Source: Phlebotomus papatasi (lineage: Eukaryota; Arthropoda; Insecta; Diptera; Psychodidae). Taken from it: DNA of 64,000 bases. Each line of letters opens with the position of its first letter. Within the stretch, counting starts at the first letter, position 1. The stretch covers positions 44,330,001 through 44,394,000 of the forward strand of contig NC_077222.1 in assembly GCF_024763615.1 (NCBI RefSeq), in the 5' to 3' direction. The notes beneath the pieces are model-generated. The model made no database searches. It saw only the letters and a program-made list of their open reading frames with translations, and had not been told where the DNA came from. Below, one piece after another: positions 55,417 through 64,000 of the stretch. The position numbers and the translations under genes are program-made.

Positions 55417-58400
55417 TATATCAGATTAGTTCCTCAATAATTTGTACTTTTTCGAATTTTATTATATGTAACATTGTTGTGCTTAAATCAACACAAAAAG
55501 GTGTGAAAATTGACTATTAAACATGATCTAGAAAATACTTGAGGCATGTAATAGATCATAGAACTCTCCATCGCGAACCACTCTTTCAAAGTAAATAAAT
55601 GTTAATGGACAAAAGTGTGAATTTACCTAGCCAAATTGCCTCCTTTTCGCTTCATTTTGATTGGCATGGATAACCCTCATGAAGTGATAAAGAAACAAAC
55701 TGTTCTGTGTGGTCTAAAGCAGGTTATGGTATAAAATATGAATATGTATTTATTGGCAATTATCTACCATGAACGGTAAACGTGAGTTGATGAGTAGATT
55801 CCTTGACTTCTCATAGCGGCTATGAGCGCGAAGTGAGAACAATTAAATAAGATTAAGGAGATGCCCTCCGTGACAATATCTTAGTTGGATTTAGCATGTC
55901 TCTTTCATCGTCATCTCATCATGCACACGAATACTTCTTTCTATGAATAAATTTGTAATGAAAATGAGATACATTCTTCTCAATGGTATCGTCCCAACAT
56001 TGAAATTGCCAATGATATAAGTTATGTCGCAAAGAATATGTTTGTGGCATTAGGCAGCTTTTATTTTACAGCTCGATTGTGTCACAGAGCCAAGTATGGT
56101 AATTTCTTGATATAATTTTATATATATATATATATAATCAACGGAATGATGGTATGTATAACATATATATATATATATATATATAATGCCATTCATATAA
56201 CTTTGTGACCTCTTCCATATTGCCTTATTGTACGAAGATCCATTAATTGAATGTGGAGATGAACTCGAAAAACACAAAAAATTCACATTGAATATTGAGG
56301 AGGTACCTAAATGTAAGAAAAAAAAATCACTGATCAACGAAAAAAATGGATTGGTGTACAAATAAATATTAAATTTCATTAGGGTTGCCCCGCTGACCAT
56401 GAAAGTTGACGGACAAAAAAGTGACAATTTCTTCTTCATTCAACGTTAATCGTTCCTCACCAGGGAATAAATGATAAAAGAAAAGAAAACGATCCTACAC
56501 ACCTCTTTAGAAGTCAAGGTGAAAATAGCAAGGTTTAAATAATGAGCTCGATGACACCTCAAAATGCAACCTGTATGTAAATTTTCCCTCATACCAACAT
56601 TCAAATTAAACGTGATTTAGACGCACTGTGTGCAAAAAGAGATTATTTATTAAAATGGGATATGTTTATGATGATGTTTGTCACTCTGCACATGTTGAGC
56701 TTCTTGCTTTTCCATTCCATCCTTTGCCATTTATCATATTAACAAGGTATTGGATTCTATTGCCTAATGTACATATTTTTCACATACATAATATGATTAG
56801 TGTGAAAAATAAAATCATTTCCGAGTTAATTTCAACAAATTCTAGAAATAGAGTTGGAAAAACTATTACATAGAATAAACTTATCTTTTTTAATTCTATG
56901 TATCTTTTCTTTAAATTTATTAAACTACTATTGAATTTAAAGGAAGAAGAAAATCTCTACTCGTACATTCAATCTTGTTCTTGACTTTTCCGTTTTAATA
57001 TGAATCATAATAATCTTACTTACAAAGTTTCAAAGCAATAAACTCCGCAAATATCGTGTGTAGGTGAAAATTGAAAATAACTTTATATTTCTGAAATTTT
57101 TACCTATTTAGAAGATACAGCAGAATCTTATTTATGTGCACTAACTTATGAGTAAGTTTTCCTAACATCCTAGGCTGATATGGGATTTACGTGTGAGGCC
57201 ATACATTCGGAAATTTGATCAAGTGAGAATAGGCTATAGTATGGAAGATATATCGGATGAAGAAATACAGAGGCGGTATTGCCACAACTACTGACTGAGA
57301 ATTTATGAATGAATTTTGTTGGGTGTAGATTAAATATTTGTTATATTAATCCCAAGAAATTTCATGATTATTGGTATTTTCGAAAATAACATGATATCAT
57401 CCGCTGGGGATGTATGTTAGGTAGAAAATTGCACGTTTCACTCGTCAATTGAGTTGATGCGCTGAAAAAGGTTAAAATTATCTATACTGGCAATCATCGT
57501 GATTCCTTATTCTCCTTATTCTCATTGTTTTTTTTTGTGTAGCTTTCTTGTGCTTCCTGTTCTTAGCGATGCAATAATTAATGCTTTTGATTGAACACCA
57601 TACGACAATAGAAAGGTTATAGTCTTTCAATACCTTCTCGTATATTTAAAGTGTATTTTAAAGAATTACTTTTGTGTGGAGATTATTAATGATATAATAC
57701 TCCTCATCCGTTTTAATTCATTTATGTTCAAGTAATTACACAATTACATTTTAAGTTTATTTATTTTATTTATTTATTTAATTCATGTCCCTGTACATCA
57801 AATACATTATAGGGGTGTATACATTACTAATAAATTGACACAGCCGTTAATAAGTCACTTCATTTTTATCACTTTTTTAACCCTACAGACGAGAGGGTCA
57901 AAAATTGAAGGTCATAAAAATATTTTTTTGGCTTTCTGGAGGAAATACAACTTTAGATGGCCGTAGAGAATTTTTTATAGGTGACCCAATCGTCTTTAAA
58001 TGATTAAATTAATAAATACAGGTATGTCAACTGGATTTCATTTCAATACCGTAAAAACGTATATTTCATTTAAATAAATTAATAAACAATTTTACGTGCC
58101 TAAAATTCACCAATACTATATCATATTATTTTCATATTTTTTCTGTTCATTAAATCAGATTAATTTTTTATATATCTTCATTGTATTGTAAGAATTGGAT
58201 GTTTAAATTAACTTTTCATTTTTCTACAATTAAAATGGAATATCGACCCAATTGCTAACTGTGCATTCAGCGGAAAATTTAGTGAGAGGTACTTATTTTA
58301 TATAAAGATTGTGAGTTCTTGATACAACAGGAAGTACTGAAATTTGCATCAGGAGAATTAAACATGGAAATATTGATGGGATTTTAGTGGATAAGTGTGC

Positions 58401-58519
58401 GAGATGAATCAGGAAGGTGCGTGAGATTGAAGAGCAGCTGCTTCTTGGAAGCTAGGCAAATTCCATAATTCTCTTTGTGGGGTTTTTCTACCACCTCACT
58501 CTCCGCATAATCACATAAG
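55417..58519. other. intergenic sequence with two (TA)n tracts
   Basis: (TA)n runs lie at about 56118-56137 and 56163-56185. A (TTTA)n-like stretch occurs near 57758-57782. No coding region or structured RNA recognised. Confidence 0.5.
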
Positions 58520-58731
58520 AATATTGCACTATGGAGAACCAAGAAGTAATCTATGATCCTGTTTTACTTGATTTTCAAGTTCACAGAACGAAAAATAATG
58601 TTACTGTTAAAGGAATTTATTTTTCACTCAGCTTCACCGTTGGACGAGACGTCTTCACCATGAGAGTTTACCTTGTCCAAAGAAAGCCAGAAGCGGTTCA
58701 CTTGCTATTCCCTCCCGTGTGCTATCAATAG
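58520..58731 (+). CDS. possible coding exon of a small secreted-protein gene (unidentified)
   Basis: From a candidate acceptor (CACATAAG) at 58519 the frame is open to TAG at 58729-58731 and includes an ATG at 58531. It encodes YCTMENQEVIYDPVLLDFQV, then NNVTVKGIYFSLSF and ends LLFPPVCYQ. Codon use and local GC are more gene-like than the surroundings. The pattern (cysteine near the start, V.V.G..F...F in the middle, a terminal cysteine) is reminiscent of insect DUF1091/CheB-type proteins, but this is a weak impression. No signal-peptide exon was found upstream. Confidence 0.3.
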
Positions 58732-59462
58732 GCAACATCGGATTTTTCCCCATGCCTCCCAACTCAATAATTATTTAATCTCCCCGCGCGATTTGCTGTA
58801 AAAAAAAAGGAAAAAAAAGGCAAGCGTCCTAAGAGAAAATGTTAACTGTTGTATGTCTCTTGAGATCGGTAGAAAAATGCTGGCCAAAGCTTACACACCT
58901 GTAGATCAGCTGCCGTTGGTTTTTCTTCTGACTGACTTGCACAGTGTGGAAGGGTCTTTCTACCCATGATCAAATTATTTTCAATTCCTCATCAGTCCCC
59001 TACACATTATTTCCAATGTAACTTACAACTATTTTAGAGACATATAAATCTCAAGGGGATAATAATTGTATTATTTAAGAAGAAGTATTAGTACAAAAAA
59101 GTTTATATTAAACTATAATTATAATAACCTTAAATAGATCTATAATTTTTCCCAATAAGAAAAATACTACATTTCACCGTTTTTATCTGTTTTTAAATTA
59201 AATCACTTTTAAACCCTATTTTAAGATTTTCTGAATCAATACAAAATTGTTATAGAGATATAACATCTTGAGATTTTAACTTGATATTAGATATAGGCAC
59301 AAATTATTGTAATTAAAATATAATATAAAATATTATAACAACAGTTGACAAAGTAATAAGTACTGAACCCCTCGTGAGAATGCTCAGGTTATATTACTCG
59401 TGCAATTGATTTATACCAGAGCAGTGAAGGTTAAGCAATTTGTGTAGATAATCCACGATAAT

Positions 59463-59744
59463 ATGTACAAGCAACAATTTTACATAGGATTAGGTCTTCT
59501 GTGTGTAATGATTGGTAAGAAACCGTAAGATATCAATTTCATTTTTTCCCTTCCACTTTTCTACTTTTGCATCTTTTTGTACAATTGCTGCACAAATCAC
59601 CTTCCTTTTTTCCAACAGCCAACTTCACTTTTGCTGTTATCTCGGACAGCATGATTTTATTTTGCATAATTATTCCTTACAGGTTCTGCAACTGAGATGA
59701 GAAAGCATTTCAAAACAAATATGAGAATACTTATGAGCTTATAG
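59463..59744 (+). CDS. possible two-exon small secreted peptide (37 aa)
   Basis: Exon 59463-59514 encodes MYKQQFYIGLGLLCVMIG, a good signal-peptide shape, followed by GTAAGA. A pyrimidine-rich TATTCCTTACAG closes a 168-bp intron. The second exon (59683-59744) continues in frame for a cationic tail ATEMRKHFKTNMRILMSL and stops. The combination is neat but short enough to arise by chance; exon 1 could instead splice to exons beyond the window. No family recognised. Confidence 0.25.
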
Positions 59745-60720
59745 AATTTATTGTAATTTTCTTCAGATGTCATTCTCAACTGCATATTGTTTCATCACGC
59801 GGTGTTTTACCAAATTCAGAAACCTGCTGTGAAAATCCCGCGTCATTCATTTAACCGCAATAGATGAAATTTGGTTGGGGACACACAAAACTGTATTTAG
59901 TATGCCAAAATATGACACACAATTTGCCTATTCTGCGTGAAATTTATGTAGACAATTCTGTTAGGTCTTTATTTAAATTTTTAAAAATTCCTAAAATGCA
60001 CAGTTTAATAGTTTTTGAATTCTACCTCCAGATTGAGTTTTTTCAACAAAAACAAAAAAGTAAATTAAGGTAGTTTGTCGCGAGATCAAGTGGAATGGAT
60101 GGATTAACGTGACTATTAATTTAAATATAATAATTAAAATCAATTATTATGAGTAAACAAATCTTAATCACTTCAATATATACTCTATTATAATGATTGG
60201 CGCACTACTCATCTTTCGCTTAAGTACACTTTATTGGATTTCATTCAGTTACTTTTGTTAATAACTTTTAGTTATTTTTTAGTGAAGTAAGTAACTACGA
60301 TGAATTGTTGGAATGTTTTGAATGGAAATTAATAAATGTATTGATTCACAATTTAATAACATGTCATACTGTAAACTCCCGATCATGTAATATAATACTC
60401 AACATTTGTGTTAAAATAGCCATAAATTGTTCTTAAGTACACAATTGAAGAGATACTCGAGATATTACATGTCCTCATCTACTTTCATTCGTTATTCTCT
60501 TCGAATTGGTAGTCCAATCAATGGATTATGGGACAATTTTTGCCACAATTTATGATTATTATAGCAATTAAATACCAAATAGAAGATTTAACAAGTCTTT
60601 AGGAAGAAATAATTTGCAGTGACGACACGACGTTTAAAGTTTCAAGTAAAAATCATTTTTTCGAGTTGAATTGAATTAAACACCGATATCAAACAATATT
60701 TTTTATAACAAAACAATAAT

Positions 60721-61410
60721 AGCTGAGATTTTTTACAATCTCACCTTTTGTGGTCCGAGGTGAAATCCGACATCATCAGATCATGCTCAAATTTCGGATT
60801 TAACATCTACACTTTTGACAGTCATATATCACGAATATATATGACTCCCGTCTGTCGTCTAACTGAAGAGAGAACGGAGAGAGATATCGACAAGAGGTTT
60901 CGGCGAAAGTTTAATGTTTTAAGTGAACTTCCATGGCAAGTTCTCTTTTTTTATATGGAGCTATAAGAGGTGAAGATTTTAATTTTCAAATGGCCATATC
61001 TCAGGTTCTATCATATTTTTTGACTTTTGACACTCAAATTTTATCCGATTTTATCGAATGTCCGATTAAACTAAAAATCGATTTTCGAAAATTCTGTATC
61101 TAATATTTCGAAAATTAGACGATGTTTCTTTTAATTTTAGTATATAAAGCACTATAAAGTATATAAAGCGATTTCGATGAAATTTTAGTCTGAGATCGAG
61201 ACCTTTCCAATGGTGGATCGCATCTGACCCCACTCTACCCCACTATACCCCGAATCCTACTATAACGAAATTAACCGGACTCTACCTCTAATGTTCATTA
61301 ACCGATTTGAATGAAGTTTTTTTTATCGACCTTCTGTACTCGGACTATTTAAAATAGAAAATGACCAGCGGTAAGCCCAGATAAGCTTATGAGCTGAGAT
61401 TCTTTACAGG
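60721..61410 (+). mobile_element. repeat family F, copy 2
   Basis: It opens with AGCTGAGATTTTTTACAATC and shares TGTGGTCCGAGGT and GAGAGAGATATCGACAAG with copy 1 at 21664. It closes at the AAGCTTATGAGCTGAGATTC module (about 61382-61401) seen at other F-type ends. Non-coding. Confidence 0.55.
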
Positions 61411-62362
61411 TGATCACGAAGTCCGTGCAACTTCAATGTATGCTTTACTTAAGGTTTCAGTAATAAAAATCAAATTCCTATGTGACCCTGTTATGTAATT
61501 TGTATTCTTGTAACATAGTCAACTTCTTTTTCAATAAAGTAAACGGTATCTTTTCGTGTGTTGCATTCACTTCTTCCAACTTTAAAATTTAATTCACCCA
61601 TTCAACTAAAATAACAAAACCATTAGTGTCGAACACTCGGAAGGATTCGAAATATTAAGAACTTATCGTTACCGAAGAAAAAATGAGATGTAGAAAAAGC
61701 AAAAGATTGGATGTTGTCTTAATCTCAAAACAGTAATCTTCCTTGATGCCATCCAACTGCACAATTGGCAAATGGAACCAGTTCACATACAGTGAATAAA
61801 TTTATGGAAGTTGACTTGGGTATATTTTGCGACTTAATTCCAGAGTAATTCTGGCTTGAAAATTGTTGGCAATTTTATTCCACTGCTTTTCTACACCTAT
61901 ACTAAAGGTATGAGGGCCGCTTTAAGATGATTTATAGCAAAATAATGGATTGCTAAAAATGTCCATGGAACAGTGAATTCTAGTTTTGCATATTGCCATC
62001 TTCTAGCAAGGATAAATCGCCATATGATTTATAGCAATACGATGACATTATTGCCAACTATTTGCAAGTGATACAATGAATTATGTGTCTATTAATCATT
62101 ATGTGCAGTATAATAGGAGAATTCGTATTTAAACACTTGAAAGTGCATATTTTATTGCTTTATTTAGTCGAAAACGAATTTAGTCAGATTTATTAAAAGA
62201 ACAAATGAAAAAAATGAAATGTTTGTCAGCCGGAATTTTGCTAAAACTTAGAACTTTAATTGGAGAAATTGAAAATTTGAAGGTTAAGTACTTAATGTTT
62301 GTCAGTGATAAATTGAGTGTTAATCCACGAACATGTAAAATTTTGAAAAAGTGCAAACATAC
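61411..62362. other. intergenic sequence, nothing recognised
   Basis: AT-rich; only short frames with no recognisable motif. Confidence 0.5.
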
Positions 62363-63659
62363 GACAGATAATCCTAACCGGCTTATGTAGGTGAGATTCT
62401 TAACGTGAGCTAACTCGTAATGCTTGCAAATTGGATTTAGAGCTGAAGTTATTCAGTTATTCATTCAGTTATTTTGAATCTCGTAAAATTATACAAATTT
62501 TGTATTTATACCAAAATATCAAGGATTTGGATGGACTGACAGAAAAGTGATATATGTGTGAAATGTAGACCAGAATGTTCTCTATAATTTTGTCGTACAA
62601 CTACATCTCATCGATTACTCAGAAACCGAGATAATCGAGGTTGTTTGTTTTAGACCTCGTTTTTTCGACCTGAGCACCCCAAGTGTTGATTTTTTGAACT
62701 TCAACTATGTCAAAGAATTGTTGTATTTTGTAAGACTTTCCATTTAAAATCCTATTTTTAGTATCTTGGTCAAGTAAAAGCAGTGAAATTGGCATCGGAG
62801 TGGTTTCAAGGCGTTATTATGGGAAAAAATTTTTTTTCACACTTAAACGACAAAATCGAACAGATCGCATTGTCTGATCGAAAAATGATGTATGGACGAA
62901 ATAAAGACATAAATGTCCTCGGTCCTCGGATCGGTTAAGCACGTATCGAGATAATTGAAATATCAACGGCTCCATTCCATACTATGCTAAGTCGTCTTAG
63001 GTTTATATTACTCCGAGAGATATGTTGTTTCTGAGACCGAGATCTACAACTAGTAAAAATTTGGTGATCATCTGATGTTCGGGTAACGAGATATTTGAGA
63101 CTTTCGAAAAAAATTTACACGCGCAGCATAGGAAATCGCCAACTTCAAATGGCTCTCCTAAAAAGTTGTCATTCTGAGATAGCATAGTATGGAATGGAAC
63201 CGTCGATATGTGATATTGAAATTAGTTTCTCGACTGTGGTGCCCCTTGTGTTGGTCCCACCAAGTTCAAATGTTCCAGAAAGTTGTAGCATTTGGTGCAA
63301 TATTTAATTTGGCATTTCACGAGGGCTTTCCAAAATGCCTTCTCTTTTTAAATTCTGATAATTAGAACCGGAGTTATGGCCATTTTAAGATTATTTTGGA
63401 CCCTTATAGTTCGGGTCAGAGGGGTCTCGGACCTTAAGTTTGGTATTGATCGAAAGCTCTAAGGTCCAGCTATAACATACTAAAATTTTAGCCTTATCGA
63501 TGCCATAGGAGCGGAGCTATTGAGAAAACAAAAAATTGCAGTATTCAAAATGGCGGCTAGTAGGGGGGGGGTCAATGCACCAAGTTGCAATTTTTATCCG
63601 ATATATAACCTTTGCCGAAAACCACAAGTTGATATCTTTCTTAGTTTGGGAGCTATTAA
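62363..63659 (-). mobile_element. repeat family A, copy 2 (inverted, interrupted)
   Basis: It reads as the complement of 5161 back to about 3110, beginning GATAATCCTAACCGGCTTAT and TAGGTGAGATTCTTAAC. It lacks the LINE fragment of copy 1, has MITE E inserted at 62961 and is broken at a TTAA (63656-63659). Part of its length is deleted relative to copy 1. Confidence 0.75.
62961..63208. mobile_element. MITE family E, copy 2, nested in repeat A
   Basis: The ends TATCAACGGCTCCATTCCAT and TATCGACGGTTCCATTCCAT (right, complement) extend to 29 bp with two mismatches. Repeat A copy 1 is uninterrupted at the matching place (about 4530-4545). Confidence 0.8.
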
Positions 63660-64000
63660 CTCTTTCGCGTCCCACTTTTATTCAGCAGATGAATTCATGT
63701 AAAATTGAGTTTTTCCTAATGCTTTATGATCAAATATAATAATTCAGAGAGGAAAAAAATTTTCCATTGCGTGAAAACTCGGAAAAATCCCGGGTCATAT
63801 ATGACCCTGTTGTCCTCAAGGGAAGTGTATTTACCATTTTCAAAATCTATATCACGGGCTTTCTAAGAGTTTTTTTGCTTAAAGTTGTTAATTTGGCCAA
63901 AACCATGGCAAACTGGATTGCTTTAATGAACACTGTACTCCTGGTGTTCAAGGAATCTTCCGGGAAATCCCTTGAACAGTCACTGTCACAATATTTTGAG
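63660..64000. mobile_element. probable piggyBac-like element, 5' part, runs off the right edge
   Basis: Repeat A alignment stops exactly at TTAA and new sequence starts CTCTTTCGCGTCCCAC. TTAA targeting with a C-starting pyrimidine-rich tip is typical of piggyBac-like elements. It contains the 16-bp palindrome GGGTCATATATGACCC and an inverted pair around GTTCAAGG...CCTTGAAC. The other end and any transposase lie outside. Confidence 0.45.

Noticed and set aside
57226..57293. Short acidic frame beginning MEDISDEEIQRRY
   Set aside because: Only 17 codons, with no donor or acceptor to extend it.
1..64000. CRISPR arrays, operons, bacterial promoters, tRNA or rRNA genes
   Set aside because: The DNA is eukaryotic; no spaced identical repeats, rRNA segments or convincing cloverleaf tRNA genes were seen (only a SINE-like tRNA remnant).

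Overview
The window is AT-rich eukaryotic nuclear DNA from an insect. I infer a dipteran of the lower, mosquito or sand-fly-like kind: one gene is insect-specific, short introns of 58-80 bp sit beside introns of up to 15.6 kb, and small TA-, TTAA- and 8-bp-flanked DNA transposons are dense. The species cannot be read from the sequence alone.

Layout. The left edge holds the first coding exon of a RanBP9/RanBPM orthologue (minus strand, 1576-1753). It shares a compact divergent promoter of about 345 bp with a SAP30BP (HCNGP-family) gene on the plus strand (2099-7643, three coding exons). As given, SAP30BP carries two 1-nt frameshifts, and its 4.57-kb second intron is almost entirely nested transposons. 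A convergent intergenic gap (7644-9959) follows. The next 33 kb (9960-43022, minus strand) is one gene of seven coding exons that I recognise as shavenoid (sha). It predicts a 1581-residue type I membrane protein with a signal peptide, a cysteine-containing ectodomain, one transmembrane helix and a very long cytoplasmic tail. All six introns join in frame with GT..AG sites.

From 43 kb to the right edge I see no firm cellular gene. This part is a mosaic of transposons. They include a three-level nest at 46.0-48.2 kb and a remarkably intact DIRS-type retrotransposon at 49144-52848. The DIRS copy has perfect 116-bp inverted terminal repeats, a matching internal complementary region and an intact reverse transcriptase/RNase H frame. 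That frame appears to be spliced from an arginine/serine-rich first exon across an intron full of short GC-rich palindromes. No tyrosine recombinase and no separate gag frame are visible in it. Two weak candidate small coding exons lie near 58.5 and 59.5 kb. The right edge is an inverted copy of the large repeat in the SAP30BP intron, itself broken by two further insertions.

The three cellular genes show no obvious shared pathway: RanBPM is a ubiquitin-ligase/scaffold protein, SAP30BP a nuclear transcription/splicing factor and Shavenoid a cuticular-hair morphogenesis protein. The most interesting content is the transposon archaeology. Several insertions can be dated relative to each other because an uninterrupted copy of the target repeat lies elsewhere in the same window. 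There is also a group of otherwise unrelated elements that share a GGGGAA-like tip and a TA target.
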